The notes beneath the pieces were generated by a model, which was not told where the DNA came from, did no database searches, and saw only the letters and a program-made list of their open reading frames with translations. Source: Pseudodonghicola flavimaris (GTDB lineage: Bacteria; Pseudomonadota; Alphaproteobacteria; Rhodobacterales; Rhodobacteraceae). From it: DNA of 64,000 nucleotides. The translations under genes were made by a program, and so were the position numbers. The stretch lies in the NCBI RefSeq assembly GCF_030164425.1, contig NZ_JASNJD010000004.1, forward strand, positions 186,001 to 250,000. Reading direction: 5' to 3'. Shown here in pieces: positions 1-9,447 of the stretch; the stretch's first letter is position 1; each line of letters starts with the position of its first letter.

Positions 1-326
1 TGGAACTGGGCACCGGCGCCGGCGCCACCGCGAGCCTGCCGAAGGCGCTGCCGCCGGTGCGGTTCGAGCTGGGCGTGATCGCCGGGTCGCACAGCGCCAA
101 CCCGCTGTTCTCTGCGCTGATCGCGGGGCCGGACGATGGCAAGGTGGCGGTGGCGGCAACCCGGGTCGCGGGCATGGCTGACCATATCGTGCTGCCGGTG
201 ACCCATACCTATATGATGAACGATCCCAGGGTGATCGCCCAGGTGATCCGGTTTCTCGACACCGGGGCCTTCGACCGCGATCTGTCCTGGCGCGCGGTTC
301 TGTTCGAAAGGGAGGGGCGGCGATGA
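1..326 (+). CDS. Alpha/beta hydrolase, C-terminal part (5' truncated by window edge)
   Basis: The frame is open from base 3 and stops with TGA at 324-326, so only about the last 107 residues are present; the true start and the nucleophile region lie outside. The segment around [19 protein letters not shown] near the C-terminus looks like the end of an alpha/beta-hydrolase (esterase/lipase type), the His in THTYM being a candidate catalytic histidine. It overlaps phnM by four bases (ATGA), which suggests translational coupling and one transcript. The substrate cannot be inferred. A 90-codon frame from GTG 57 exists but is only an internal part of this gene. Confidence 0.65.
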   Translation, partial: ELGTGAGATASLPKALPPVRFELGVIAGSHSANPLFSALIAGPDDGKVAVAATRVAGMADHIVLPVTHTYMMNDPRVIAQVIRFLDTGAFDRDLSWRAVLFEREGRR

Positions 327-1471
327 CAGCGCTGGATCTGATCGGGGCGCAGGTGCTCCTGCCGGGGCAGGGGCTGGTGGATGCGCCGCTCTCCTTCGCC
401 GACGGGTGGATCGTGTCGGAGCCTGCGGGCCGGCGCGTCGATCTCTCCGGCTGCATGATCCTGCCGGGGATCGTCGATCTGCATGGCGACGGTTTCGAAC
501 GCCACGTGGCACCGCGCCGCGGGGCGATGACGGATGTGGCGGAGGGGCTGGTCGCTGCGGCGGGAGAGCTGGCGTTGAACGGCATCACCACCGCGGTTCT
601 GGCGCAGTTCTACAGCTGGGAGGGCGGATTGCGCGGACCGGAGTTCGCCGAGAAGGTGTTCACCGCGATCGCCGCGGTCCGGCCGCGGGTGATCCCCGAT
701 CTGATCCCGCAGCTGCGGTTCGAGACCTATATGCTGGACGATTACGCCGCGCTGCCGGACCGGCTGGCGGCCTGGGGGGTGCCCTATGTGGTCTTCAACG
801 ACCATCTGGCCCATGACCGGCTGGCGGCGGGACGCAAGCCGCCTCGGCTGACCGGCCAGGCGCTGAAGGCCGGGCGCAACCCCGATGCGTATTTCCAGAC
901 GATGCTGGCGCTGGAGGCTCGGGGGCCAGAGGTGCCGGCGGCGCTGGAGGCGCTGACCGCGCGGCTCGGCGATGTGGGCATTCGCATGGGCAGCCACGAC
1001 GACCGCGATCCGCAGACCCGGGCGGCCTGGCGGGCGCGCGGCGTCGGCATCGCCGAATTCCCCGAGACGCGGGAGGCGGCAGAGGCGGCACGCGCGGCGG
1101 GGGACGCCATCGTGATGGGGGCGCCCAACGTCATGCGGGGCGGATCGCACAACGGCAATGTCTCTGCCCTCGATCTGGTGGCGTCCGGGCTGTGCGATGC
1201 GCTGGCCTCGGATTACCATTACCCCTCGCCGCGTCGCGCCGCGCTAAGTCTCGCACAGACCGGGGTTCTCGGGGTCGAGGCGGCCTGGGATCTGGTCTCG
1301 GCCGGGCCGGCGCGGGTGTTAGGGCTGAGTGATCGCGGCACGCTGGCGCCGGGCAAGCGCGCCGATCTTCTGGTGCTGGAGCGGTCCTCCGGGCGGATCG
1401 TGGCGGTGTTCGCGGCCGGCCGCGTGGCGCATATGTCCGGCGACCTGGCGGCGCGGTTTCTGACCGGCTGA
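323..1471 (+). CDS. phnM: Alpha-D-ribose 1-methylphosphonate 5-triphosphate diphosphatase PhnM
   Basis: 382 residues, amidohydrolase superfamily. In the C-P lyase pathway PhnM removes pyrophosphate from ribose 1-methylphosphonate 5-triphosphate to give the substrate of PhnJ. Family-typical motifs are visible: [14 protein letters not shown] (His54 and His61 as likely metal ligands), a central GSHDD near residue 225, GGSHNGNVS, and SDYHYPSP near residue 300, followed by the usual [10 protein letters not shown] end domain. The start ATG overlaps the stop of the preceding hydrolase. No other phn gene lies to the right, so the rest of the pathway must be to the left of the window or elsewhere. Confidence 0.9.
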   Translation: MTALDLIGAQVLLPGQGLVDAPLSFADGWIVSEPAGRRVDLSGCMILPGIVDLHGDGFERHVAPRRGAMTDVAEGLVAAAGELALNGITTAVLAQFYSWEGGLRGPEFAEKVFTAIAAVRPRVIPDLIPQLRFETYMLDDYAALPDRLAAWGVPYVVFNDHLAHDRLAAGRKPPRLTGQALKAGRNPDAYFQTMLALEARGPEVPAALEALTARLGDVGIRMGSHDDRDPQTRAAWRARGVGIAEFPETREAAEAARAAGDAIVMGAPNVMRGGSHNGNVSALDLVASGLCDALASDYHYPSPRRAALSLAQTGVLGVEAAWDLVSAGPARVLGLSDRGTLAPGKRADLLVLERSSGRIVAVFAAGRVAHMSGDLAARFLTG

Positions 1472-1622
1472 GCCCGCGCGGTACGGCGGGACAGGGGCGC
1501 CCGATGTCCGGATCGCACCATCGTTGTGCATCGCGGCCCTTGACCCCGGGGGGCCTCGAAATCAGTCTTACGCCGCAGAGCGCGCATCGGGCGCGCTCGC
1601 GCGGCAGAAAGGGAACCGACGG

Positions 1623-3305
1623 GTGGCGACACTGCTTTGGCGTGGCAATTGGATCACCAAGGCTCGCATCGGCAGCGGGCTGGTGCTGTTCGTTTTCGCG
1701 CTGTTTCACTTCCTGAATATCGGGTTGGGCTTGTTCTCTCCCCGCTGGATGGAGGTGGCCCAGGACTTACGCCAGGTGGTGACCCGCAGCCTGCCGGGCA
1801 CGATTCTCCTTTATACCGCGCTGGTCCTTCATGTCGCTCTGGCGCTCTACAGCCTCGCCAGCCGGCGCACCCTGCGGATGCCGTGGTGGAATGCGCTGCA
1901 GTTCGTCTTCGGCCTGGCCATCCCGGTCCTGCTAATCCCGCATCTGGTGCACACCCGACTGGCGCATGAGCTGTTCGGGGTGCGGGACGAGATGGACTAT
2001 CTGATCGCGCTGATCTGGAATTCCACCGACGGCTGGCTGCAGGCGTTGTTGCTGCTGCTGGTCTGGGTGCATGGCTGTATCGGCTTGCATTTTTGGCTGC
2101 GGGCCAAGGACTGGTGGGTCAGGCTGGCGCCGCTGTGGTTCGGGCTGGGGGCGCTGATTCCGGCCTATGCGCTGGCCGGGTTCATGACCGAGGGGCGGCG
2201 GATGCATGAGCTGGTCTTCTCCGATGTGACCACCCGGGCGACGGAAATGGCGCGGTTTCGCTGGCCGGACCAGCAGGCCTTCACCACCCTGATCGGGATC
2301 GAGACCGGTGGTGTGCGGATCTTCCTCGTGCTGCTTGCCGCTGCGGCGCTGATCCATTTCGGCCGCCGGCTGCTGCGCCGGCGCCGGTCGGTGCGGGTGA
2401 CCTATGTCGATGGGCCCGAGATCACCTCGCCGCGCGGCATGACGCTGCTGGAGATGTCGCGGTTTCATGGCGTCCCGCATACCGCGCTCTGCGGCGGTCG
2501 CGGCCGCTGCACCACCTGCCGGGTGGTGATCGAGGAGGGCGGGGAGTTTCTGCCGCCGCCGTCCCCGGCCGAGGCGAGCAGCCTGCGCGCGGTGCATGCT
2601 TCGCCGAATACCCGGCTGGCCTGCCAGATCCGCCCTGACCATCCCCTGACCGTGTTTCGCGTGTTCCTGCCCGACGGACGGCGTGGCCGCGCCCATGCCA
2701 GCCAGGGCGAGGAGCGGCGGCTGGCGATCCTGTTTCTCGACATGCGGGGGTTCACCGCCCGCACTACCGGGCAGTTGCCCTATGACGTGGTCTTCCTGCT
2801 GAACCGCTTCTTCGACGCCATCGTGCCGCCCATCCTCGAGGCGGGGGGCAGCATCGACAAATATCTGGGCGACGGCCTGCTGGCGGTGTTCGAGACCGGG
2901 ACAGAGCGCGGTTCCGCCCGGGCCGGGCTGCAGGCGACGGCGGCGTTGTCGGCGGCGCTGGCGGATTTCAACGACAAGCTGACGCGCGAGGGGATCTCGC
3001 CGATTCACATCGGCATGGGGCTGCATATCGGCAACCTCGTGCTGGGCGAGATCGGCGCGGCGGGCAACGCGCCCCGCACCATCATCGGCGACTCGGTGAA
3101 TACCGCCAGCCGGCTCGAAGGGCGGACCAAGGACCTCGGGGTGGAACTCCTGGTCTCGGCGCCGCTGCTCGAGGCGGCGGGCGTCGAGGTGACGGGGCTG
3201 GACTTCCTGTCGCTGGACCTCCGGGGCCGACCGGAGCCGCTGATGGCGCTGCCGCTGAAGAGCGGTTGCGATCTCGACGCGCTGCTGACGAAGGATGCCG
3301 CCTGA
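1623..3305 (+). CDS. cyaC: CyaC-like membrane adenylate cyclase with 2Fe-2S ferredoxin domain
   Basis: 560 residues from GTG 1623, chosen because AAAGGGA lies just upstream; the frame stays open to ATG 1524 but those extra residues look non-coding. Residues 15-250 form six hydrophobic helices with histidines at 29, 70, 107/110 and 150/156. A plant-type 2Fe-2S ferredoxin domain follows (Cys290, 296, 299 and 334; CGGRGRCTTC), then a class III cyclase domain with metal Asp373 in LFLDMRGFT, DKYLGDGLLAVF and GDSVNTASRLEGR. This domain order is that of Sinorhizobium meliloti CyaC, described as a diheme-b, quinone-responsive, redox-regulated adenylate cyclase. Making cAMP in response to the quinone pool is therefore the likely role; that the histidines bind heme here is inference. 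Confidence 0.85.
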   Translation: MATLLWRGNWITKARIGSGLVLFVFALFHFLNIGLGLFSPRWMEVAQDLRQVVTRSLPGTILLYTALVLHVALALYSLASRRTLRMPWWNALQFVFGLAIPVLLIPHLVHTRLAHELFGVRDEMDYLIALIWNSTDGWLQALLLLLVWVHGCIGLHFWLRAKDWWVRLAPLWFGLGALIPAYALAGFMTEGRRMHELVFSDVTTRATEMARFRWPDQQAFTTLIGIETGGVRIFLVLLAAAALIHFGRRLLRRRRSVRVTYVDGPEITSPRGMTLLEMSRFHGVPHTALCGGRGRCTTCRVVIEEGGEFLPPPSPAEASSLRAVHASPNTRLACQIRPDHPLTVFRVFLPDGRRGRAHASQGEERRLAILFLDMRGFTARTTGQLPYDVVFLLNRFFDAIVPPILEAGGSIDKYLGDGLLAVFETGTERGSARAGLQATAALSAALADFNDKLTREGISPIHIGMGLHIGNLVLGEIGAAGNAPRTIIGDSVNTASRLEGRTKDLGVELLVSAPLLEAAGVEVTGLDFLSLDLRGRPEPLMALPLKSGCDLDALLTKDAA

Positions 3306-3493
3306 GGCTCGCAAGGCCGGCATTGGTGGCATTCTGACGCCTTAACCGGCGAAAAGCCGCGAACACTGCGGCCCAGACGCCCCAAAACCGGAAAAAACGC
3401 TCCGGGGCGGCTGGACTTTTTATGGTCCGCAAGGCTAAGCCGCGCCCGACCCGGGTGACGGGCAGGCCGCAAACCGAAATCGAGAGATTTGAA

Positions 3494-5212
3494 ATGACGA
3501 TGTTGAGCAATCTGGCTCCGATCCCAGAGCTATATGTTTCCTTTGATTCCGCGCAGAAACTCAAGTTTGAGGCTGCCAACCTGAAAAGCCTCGATCTGAC
3601 CCCGCGTCAGATCTGCGATCTGGAACTGCTGATGAACGGGGGGTTCTTCCCGCTCAAGGGCTTCCTGACGGAAGAGGATTACAACGGCGTCGTCGAGAAC
3701 ATGCGCACCGCCGATGGCTCGCTGTGGCCGATGCCGATCACCCTCGACGTCTCGGAAGAGTTCGCCGCGGGCCTGGAGCTGGGCGAAGACATCGCCCTGC
3801 GTGACCAGGAAGGCGTGATCTTGGCGACCATGACCGTCACCGACCGTTGGGAACCCAACAAGTCGCGCGAAGCCGAAATGGTCTTCGGCGCCGACGATCT
3901 GGCGCACCCGGCCGTCAACTACCTGCACAACACCGCCGGCAAGATCTATCTCGGCGGCCCGGTGACCGGCATCCAGCAGCCCGTCCACTATGACTTCAAG
4001 GCCCGCCGCGACACCCCGAACGAACTGCGCGCCTATTTCCGTAAGCTGGGCTGGCGCCGCATCGTCGCCTTCCAGACCCGCAACCCGCTGCACCGCGCGC
4101 ACCAGGAACTGACCTTCCGCGCCGCGAAAGAGGCGCAGGCCAACCTGCTGATCCACCCGGTTGTCGGCATGACCAAGCCGGGCGACGTCGATCACTTCAC
4201 CCGTGTGCGCTGCTACGAGGCGGTTCTGGACAAATACCCGCAGTCCACCACCACCATGTCGCTGCTGAACCTGGCGATGCGCATGGCCGGCCCGCGTGAG
4301 GCCGTCTGGCACGGTCTGATCCGCAAGAACCACGGCTGTACCCACATGATCGTCGGTCGCGACCACGCCGGCCCCGGCAAAAATTCCGCCGGTGAAGATT
4401 TCTACGGCCCCTATGATGCGCAGGACCTGTTCCGGCAGCATCAGGACGAGATCGGCATCGAAATGGTCGACTTCAAGCACATGGTCTATGTGCAGGAGCG
4501 CGCCCAGTACGAGCCGAACGACGAGATCGAGGATCGCGACAACGTCACCATCCTGAACATCTCCGGCACCGAACTGCGTCGCCGTCTGGCCGAAGGCCTG
4601 GAGATCCCCGAGTGGTTCTCCTTCCCCGAGGTCGTGGCCGAGCTGCGCAAGACCAAGCCGCCGCGCGCCCAGCAGGGCTTCACCGTCTTCTTCACCGGCC
4701 TGTCGGGTTCGGGTAAATCGACGGTTGCGAACGCGCTGATGGTCAAGCTGATGGAGATGGGCGGTCGCCCGGTGACCCTGCTCGACGGCGATGTGGTGCG
4801 CAAGCACCTCAGCTCCGAACTGGGCTTCTCGAAAGAGCACCGCGACATCAACATCAAGCGGATCGGCTATGTCGCGTCCGAGATCACCAAGAACGGTGGG
4901 ATCGCCATCTGCGCGCCGATCGCGCCCTATACCGCGACCCGTCGCGCCGTTCGCGAGATGATCGAAGCCTATGGCGCCTTCGTCGAGGTGCATGTGGCGA
5001 CCTCGCTGGAAGAATGCGAAGCGCGCGACCGCAAGGGCCTCTACAAACTGGCTCGCGAAGGCAAGATCAAGGAGTTCACCGGGATTTCGGACCCCTATGA
5101 AGAGCCCCAGAACCCCGAGCTGCGCCTGGATACCGAAGGCACCGAGGTTGATAACTGCGCCCATCAGGTGCTGCTGAAACTGGAGGGCATGGGGCTGATC
5201 GGCCTGAGCTGA
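3494..5212 (+). CDS. sat: Bifunctional sulfate adenylyltransferase / adenylylsulfate kinase
   Basis: 572 residues from ATG 3494 (GAGAG upstream; ATG 3500 also possible). Residues 1 to about 390 are a homomeric ATP sulfurylase with the nucleotide motifs QTRNPLHRAH and VGRDHAGPG. Residues from about 400 are an APS kinase with P-loop GLSGSGKST and the DGDVVR segment. The protein would turn sulfate and ATP into APS and then PAPS in the cytosol, the first steps of assimilatory sulfate reduction. Both domains keep their active-site motifs, so both activities are expected. No other cys gene is adjacent. A strong bidirectional terminator follows. Confidence 0.95.
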   Translation: MTMLSNLAPIPELYVSFDSAQKLKFEAANLKSLDLTPRQICDLELLMNGGFFPLKGFLTEEDYNGVVENMRTADGSLWPMPITLDVSEEFAAGLELGEDIALRDQEGVILATMTVTDRWEPNKSREAEMVFGADDLAHPAVNYLHNTAGKIYLGGPVTGIQQPVHYDFKARRDTPNELRAYFRKLGWRRIVAFQTRNPLHRAHQELTFRAAKEAQANLLIHPVVGMTKPGDVDHFTRVRCYEAVLDKYPQSTTTMSLLNLAMRMAGPREAVWHGLIRKNHGCTHMIVGRDHAGPGKNSAGEDFYGPYDAQDLFRQHQDEIGIEMVDFKHMVYVQERAQYEPNDEIEDRDNVTILNISGTELRRRLAEGLEIPEWFSFPEVVAELRKTKPPRAQQGFTVFFTGLSGSGKSTVANALMVKLMEMGGRPVTLLDGDVVRKHLSSELGFSKEHRDINIKRIGYVASEITKNGGIAICAPIAPYTATRRAVREMIEAYGAFVEVHVATSLEECEARDRKGLYKLAREGKIKEFTGISDPYEEPQNPELRLDTEGTEVDNCAHQVLLKLEGMGLIGLS

Positions 5213-5234
5213 TCGCACCTGCCTTGAGGAATGG

Positions 5235-5267
5235 AAAACGGCCCGGAGCACTGCTCCGGGCCGTTTT
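5235..5267. terminator. Bidirectional Rho-independent terminator between sat and queF
   Basis: Perfect 16-bp inverted repeat around one central base. The stem starts with AAAA and ends with TTTT, so it has a T-tract in both directions. It lies between the convergent ends of sat and queF. Confidence 0.9.
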
Positions 5268-5293
5268 GCTTTGGGGATATGGGGCGGTCTGGC

Positions 5294-5761
5294 TCAGCCG
5301 CGGCCGCGATAGGGCGGCACCCCCTGATCGGGGATCCAGACGCCTTCGGGCAGCGGACCGGTCTGCCAGAACACATCGATCGGGATACCGCCGCGCGGAT
5401 ACCAGTAGCCGCCGATGCGCAGCCATTGCGGTGCCAGAAACGCCGCCAGACGCCGGCCAATGGAGACGGTGCAATCCTCGTGAAACGCCCCGTGGTTGCG
5501 GAAGGACCCGAGGTAGAGCTTCAGCGATTTGCTCTCCACCAGCCAGTCGCCCGGCACGTAGTCGATCACCAGATGGGCGAAATCGGGCTGTCCGGTCATC
5601 GGGCAGAGCGAGGTGAACTCCGGCGCGGTGAAGCGCACGTTGTAGGCCACATCGGCCTGCGGGTTGGCGACCCGTTCCAGCTCTGCCTCTTCCGGGCTGG
5701 AGGGCAGGACGGTGGCGCCGCCCAGCTGCTTGAGATCGCTGTAGATGGTCTTGTCGGTCAT
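5294..5761 (-). CDS. queF: NADPH-dependent 7-cyano-7-deazaguanine reductase QueF
   Basis: 155 residues, the short (YkvM-type) QueF. It reduces the nitrile of preQ0 to the amine of preQ1 for queuosine synthesis. The nucleophile Cys53 is in [15 protein letters not shown], with Asp60 as the likely proton donor, and the substrate motif ESKSLKLYL follows. Last gene of the queCDEF operon, 20 bases after queE. Confidence 0.95.
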   Translation of the reverse strand: MTDKTIYSDLKQLGGATVLPSSPEEAELERVANPQADVAYNVRFTAPEFTSLCPMTGQPDFAHLVIDYVPGDWLVESKSLKLYLGSFRNHGAFHEDCTVSIGRRLAAFLAPQWLRIGGYWYPRGGIPIDVFWQTGPLPEGVWIPDQGVPPYRGRG

Positions 5762-5781
5762 GACATGCTCCTCAGAAACGG

Positions 5782-6489
5782 TCAGACGCCGCGCTTGTTG
5801 CCCCAGATCAGCATATGCAGCTGTGGCAGGACGCGGGGGCGGAACCAGCGGTCGGCGGTGACGCGCGCGATCAGCGCCTCCAGCCGGGCCAGCGCGGCGG
5901 TGAGATCGACGGGTCGTTCGGGGTCGACCTCGGGGTTGCCGGGTTGCAGATAAAGCGGCAGATCGGGATAGCGATCGGCGGCCGCCCGGGCCCAGGCGTA
6001 ATCGGTGTCGTCGAAGATCACGATCTTCATCACCACCTGCGGGGCGGCTCCGGCGGCGGTCAGGCAGGCATCGAAGGCCGCCCAGTCGACGGTCTGGCCG
6101 CTAGAGGGCGGCTTCGGGCTCAGCACCAGGGTGTCGAGCGCGGCGAACCAGTCGCGCGCCACCGAGCCCTGGGTTTCGCAGGCGAAGCCATAGCCTGCGG
6201 CGTGCCCCAGCGCGATCAGCGGCCCGAAGTCCTGGATCGCCGGATTGCCGCCCGACAGCGATACGGTCAGCGGTTGGCCGTCCGACAGCCGCGCGACCTC
6301 GGCCCAGATCGCCGCCGGTGTCATCGGTGTCCATTCCGCCCGATGGGCGCTGTCGACCGCGTGCAGGCTGTCGCACCAGCTGCACCGGTAGTCGCAGCCG
6401 CCGGCGCGGACAAAGACCGTGGGCGCACCGATCAGCGCCCCCTCTCCCTGCACGGTGGGGCCGAAGATTTCCGAGATGCGCAGGCTCAT
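5782..6489 (-). CDS. queE: 7-carboxy-7-deazaguanine synthase QueE (radical SAM)
   Basis: 235 residues from ATG 6489, which overlaps the queD stop (ATGA). QueE converts 6-carboxytetrahydropterin to 7-carboxy-7-deazaguanine. The [4Fe-4S]/SAM motif is CDYRCSWC (Cys32, 36, 39), the usual Cx3Cx2C spacing, preceded by the family segment [20 protein letters not shown] corresponds to the SAM-binding GGE-like motif. Upstream in-frame codons up to 6564 lie within queD and are unlikely to be used. Confidence 0.95.
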   Translation of the reverse strand: MSLRISEIFGPTVQGEGALIGAPTVFVRAGGCDYRCSWCDSLHAVDSAHRAEWTPMTPAAIWAEVARLSDGQPLTVSLSGGNPAIQDFGPLIALGHAAGYGFACETQGSVARDWFAALDTLVLSPKPPSSGQTVDWAAFDACLTAAGAAPQVVMKIVIFDDTDYAWARAAADRYPDLPLYLQPGNPEVDPERPVDLTAALARLEALIARVTADRWFRPRVLPQLHMLIWGNKRGV

Positions 6490-6839
6490 GGCCGATACTC
6501 GGCCCAGGTCTTCGGCGTCTCGGAGACCTTCACCGCCGTTACCTCGGGCCAGCGGGCGCGGCACCAGTCGAAGAAATGGCGTGCCAGATTCTCTGCGGTG
6601 GAAGCCTGGGCCAGCACATCGTTCAGGTGCCGGTGATCGAAACCGTCGTCGATATAGGTCTTGAGCGGCGCGAGTTCGTGATAATCGCGCACGAAACCGT
6701 CCGCGTTCAGATCAGCCGCCGCCAGCTCGACCACCACGATGTAATTGTGCCCATGCAGCCTGGCACATTGGTGATCGGGGGGGAGATGGGACAGCTGATG
6801 CGAGGCGGAGAAATGGAACTCCTTGGTGATCCGGTACAT
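6486..6839 (-). CDS. queD: 6-carboxy-5,6,7,8-tetrahydropterin synthase QueD
   Basis: 117 residues from ATG 6839, which overlaps the stop of queC by one base (TGATG). QueD makes 6-carboxytetrahydropterin from dihydroneopterin triphosphate. Zinc ligands His14 (FSASH), His29 and His31 (LHGH) and catalytic Cys25 ([11 protein letters not shown]) are all present. Second gene of the queCDEF operon. Confidence 0.95.
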   Translation of the reverse strand: MYRITKEFHFSASHQLSHLPPDHQCARLHGHNYIVVVELAAADLNADGFVRDYHELAPLKTYIDDGFDHRHLNDVLAQASTAENLARHFFDWCRARWPEVTAVKVSETPKTWAEYRP

Positions 6840-7540
6840 CAGACAGCCTCCCGCGCCGCGATCGCCGCGCGCCAGAACTCCGGGTCGGCATAGGTGGTCG
6901 GGTCGGCGACACCGGCCAGCGCGAAGGCCTCGCGCCGCTCGACACAGGTGCCGCAGCGGCCGCAATGCTCTTCTCCGCCCTTGTAGCAGGACCAGGTCTG
7001 CTCAAACGGCGTGCCGGCCTGGGCGCCGGCGGTGACGATATCGGCCTTGCTGCGATGCACGAAGGGGGTGGAGAGCCGGACGTCGGCATAACCGTCGAGC
7101 GCGGCGCGCTGCATCGCATCGAAGGCCTCGGTAAAGGCCGGGCGGCAATCGGGGTAGATGAAGTGATCTCCGCCATGCACGGCGGTGGCCACGGCATCGT
7201 CGCCCTGCGCCGCGGCGATGCCGAAGGCGATGGTCAGCATGATGGCGTTGCGGTTGGGGACCACGGTAATCCGCATGGTCTCTTCCGCGTAATGCCCGTC
7301 GGGCACATCCAGATCGTCGGTCAGCGCCGATCCGGTCAGCGCCGCCCCGACAGACCGCAGGTCGATCACATGGTGCGGCACCCCGAGACGCGCCGCGCAG
7401 GCGGCGGCGAAGTCCAGCTCCTTGCGGTGCCTCTGGCCATAGTCGAAGGAGATCAGCCGGGTGAGGGCGTTTTCCGCCGCCAGCACATGGGCCAGCGACA
7501 CGGAATCGAGTCCGCCGGAGCAGACAACAGCAGTTTTCAT
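6839..7540 (-). CDS. queC: 7-cyano-7-deazaguanine (preQ0) synthase QueC
   Basis: 233 residues from ATG 7540, chosen by the AAGGA upstream and by the family start MKTAVVCSGGLDS. QueC is an ATP-dependent amidoligase/nitrile-forming enzyme turning 7-carboxy-7-deazaguanine into preQ0. The PP-loop SGGLDS lies at residues 8-13, and the zinc cluster at Cys185, 193, 196 and 199 (SCYKGGEEHCGRCGTC). It leads the operon queC-queD-queE-queF, which covers every step from the pterin to preQ1. GTP cyclohydrolase and the tRNA transglycosylase are not in the window. Confidence 0.95.
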   Translation of the reverse strand: MKTAVVCSGGLDSVSLAHVLAAENALTRLISFDYGQRHRKELDFAAACAARLGVPHHVIDLRSVGAALTGSALTDDLDVPDGHYAEETMRITVVPNRNAIMLTIAFGIAAAQGDDAVATAVHGGDHFIYPDCRPAFTEAFDAMQRAALDGYADVRLSTPFVHRSKADIVTAGAQAGTPFEQTWSCYKGGEEHCGRCGTCVERREAFALAGVADPTTYADPEFWRAAIAAREAV

Positions 7541-7651
7541 CGTTTCAGTCCTTGTTTTGATAACCGGGTAGGCTGCGACCGGTGTGGCGGGGGGCTTACA
7601 GCCTTGCCCCCGCAAAAGCAAGGCGGCGGGACATCTGCCGCGAAACCTGGC

Positions 7652-8512
7652 TCAAAGGCTCTGGCGGATGATCTTGGCGGCGCGGGCGTCGATGTCGATG
7701 TATTTCTCCAGCTCCCCCTGCAGACGGCGCAGCTGCGGCAGGCGCGCCTCGAAATCCGCGACCGACATGGCGGCAACGGCGGCCTGCAGCTCTGCCGCGC
7801 TCTGGCACTGGATGATGCCCTCTGGGACCATGAACCGGTCGAGATTGGGGCAGCCCCAATAGATCGGCACCGTATTGCACAGCACCGCATCCAGCAGTTT
7901 CTCCGAGAAGTAATTGGTTTCGCGGGTATTCTCGATGACGATGGAGTAGCGGAAGGGCGCCAGCCCCTCGGCCTTGGCCTCGAATGGGGTGTAGCCACGG
8001 CCCATGACCTCGATCTCCTGGCCGGTGTCGCGGGCCCATTCGACCATGGCATGGCGCAGCTTGTGGCCGTCGGAGTGGCGCTTGGCCGAGGCGATCAACG
8101 AACACATCGCGGTCTTGTCCAGCGGCAGCTGGCGCCACTCAGGCACCCAGGTGGTGCCCAGCGGGAACAGGACCGCGTTGGGCAAATGCCGCAGCAGATC
8201 TTCGTTGAAGGTCAGGATGCGATGGAACCGCCGCCAGCTCAGGCGCAGCATCCGGTGGTGGCGGGCGTGAATCACCGCCGGTTCCGCCAGGATCAGCGAA
8301 ATCCGTGCCCGGGTGCCGCGGCGCAGGCGAACATGGATGTCGGTACGGGGGTAGACGATCAGGTGGTCGGTGGCGGCCAGATCGCCGACGGTCCGGCCCT
8401 GCAACCGCTCCGGACAGCCTTCGGGCCAGATCAGCGCGCTCACCGGCAGGGACGAAAGCGCCGGCCCCAGCCGGTGGCCATGCGGCAGGATGGCGATTGC
8501 GGGCTCGGTCAT
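7652..8512 (-). CDS. Glycosyltransferase family 10 (fucosyltransferase-like)
   Basis: 286 residues from ATG 8512 (AGGA four bases upstream). The C-terminal half carries the conserved alpha-1,3-fucosyltransferase signature, split here as FRYSIVIENTRETNYFSEK and LLDAVLCNTVPIYWGCPN (about residues 195-232). This is the GDP-fucose binding region of GT10 enzymes. The N-terminal acceptor half is poorly conserved. No signal peptide or membrane helix is evident, so it is probably cytosolic and acts on a lipid-linked or LPS/capsule precursor. No other glycosyltransferase is adjacent. The donor sugar is not proven. Confidence 0.8.
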   Translation of the reverse strand: MTEPAIAILPHGHRLGPALSSLPVSALIWPEGCPERLQGRTVGDLAATDHLIVYPRTDIHVRLRRGTRARISLILAEPAVIHARHHRMLRLSWRRFHRILTFNEDLLRHLPNAVLFPLGTTWVPEWRQLPLDKTAMCSLIASAKRHSDGHKLRHAMVEWARDTGQEIEVMGRGYTPFEAKAEGLAPFRYSIVIENTRETNYFSEKLLDAVLCNTVPIYWGCPNLDRFMVPEGIIQCQSAAELQAAVAAMSVADFEARLPQLRRLQGELEKYIDIDARAAKIIRQSL

Positions 8513-8544
8513 CGGACGGTCCTGTCTTGCGCGCCCCGGCGGGA

Positions 8545-9447
8545 TCAGGCCGCCGGCAGTTCCAGTTCTCCGCGCATCAGCACATAACCCTGGCCGCCGA
8601 CCCTGACGCCGGTGGGGGCGGGGCGGGGGCCCAGAACCTCGACCTCCGCCAGACCGGGACGGCCCATCCAGTGCCCCTGTTCGGCCCGAAAGCGCGGCGC
8701 GTCGATCAGCCCGTGATGCCACAGGTAACCGGCCATACAGCCGGTGGCAGATCCGGTAAAGGGGTCTTCGGCCGGCATCGGCGGCGGCAGCAGCAACCGA
8801 GAGAAGGTATCGCCCGCCTCGGTTTCTCCGCCCAGGGTGACCAGGAAGGGTTCGATCACCTCGCCCCTGGGGGTGCCCGGCGGGTTCATCGCGTGGAACA
8901 GATCGGTATCAAGCCGGGCGCGGCGCAGCGCGTCCTTGTTCTCCAGAACGGCGATGCAGAAAGGCGAGCCGGTGGACACCACCTGCGGCGTGCCCAGAAT
9001 ATCGCCGGGCGCCAGCGAGACCATCGGCGCGATCTCCGCCGGATCGAAGCTGCGGCCGAACTGCGGCGCCGGCTGGGTCATGACAACCTTCAGCGCCCCG
9101 TCCTGTCGTGTCACGGTGATCGGCAGAACGCCGGCGCCGACCTCCAGCGTGAACTCGGCCTGCCCGGTCTCCAGCGTCACCAGCCCGCGATCGACCAGCG
9201 ACACAACGGTGGCCACGGTGGGGTGGCCCGCCATCAGGATTTCCTTGTCGGCAAGATAATAACGCGCCCCGAAATCGGCGACATCGGAGGCGACGACAAA
9301 GGCGCATTCGGACAGCGATGTCTCGCGGACCAGCGCCAGCCGGTCCGCCACGCTCAGGTCATCGGCATCGTGGACGACGACACAGCCGTTACCGCCAAAG
9401 GCGCGGTCGGTGAAGGCGTCCACCCAGTCAAAGGCGTACCGGGTCAA
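8545..9447 (-). CDS. PhzF family isomerase/epimerase-like protein
   Basis: 300 residues. The start is TTG 9447, overlapping the DUF1150 stop (TTGA), so translation is probably coupled. PhzF/DapF-fold motifs are seen: NGCVVV near residue 20, a candidate catalytic Glu in SLSECAFVV near residue 47, AGHPTVAT, and EDPFTGSATGCMAGYL near the C-terminus. The family includes phenazine biosynthesis PhzF and many uncharacterised homologues. No phenazine genes occur here, so the substrate is unknown. Confidence 0.85.
   Translation of the reverse strand: MTRYAFDWVDAFTDRAFGGNGCVVVHDADDLSVADRLALVRETSLSECAFVVASDVADFGARYYLADKEILMAGHPTVATVVSLVDRGLVTLETGQAEFTLEVGAGVLPITVTRQDGALKVVMTQPAPQFGRSFDPAEIAPMVSLAPGDILGTPQVVSTGSPFCIAVLENKDALRRARLDTDLFHAMNPPGTPRGEVIEPFLVTLGGETEAGDTFSRLLLPPPMPAEDPFTGSATGCMAGYLWHHGLIDAPRFRAEQGHWMGRPGLAEVEVLGPRPAPTGVRVGGQGYVLMRGELELPAA

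Noticed and set aside
3530-5251. Long minus-strand open frame opposite sat
   Set aside because: Shadow of sat with no family match; it also spans the terminator at 5235.
7541-7660. Possible preQ1 riboswitch before queC
   Set aside because: The minus-strand leader lacks the preQ1-I pseudoknot consensus (short stem with A-rich tail) and shows only generic GC hairpins.
8545-9447. Phenazine biosynthesis
   Set aside because: Only a PhzF-family protein is present; no other phenazine genes occur.
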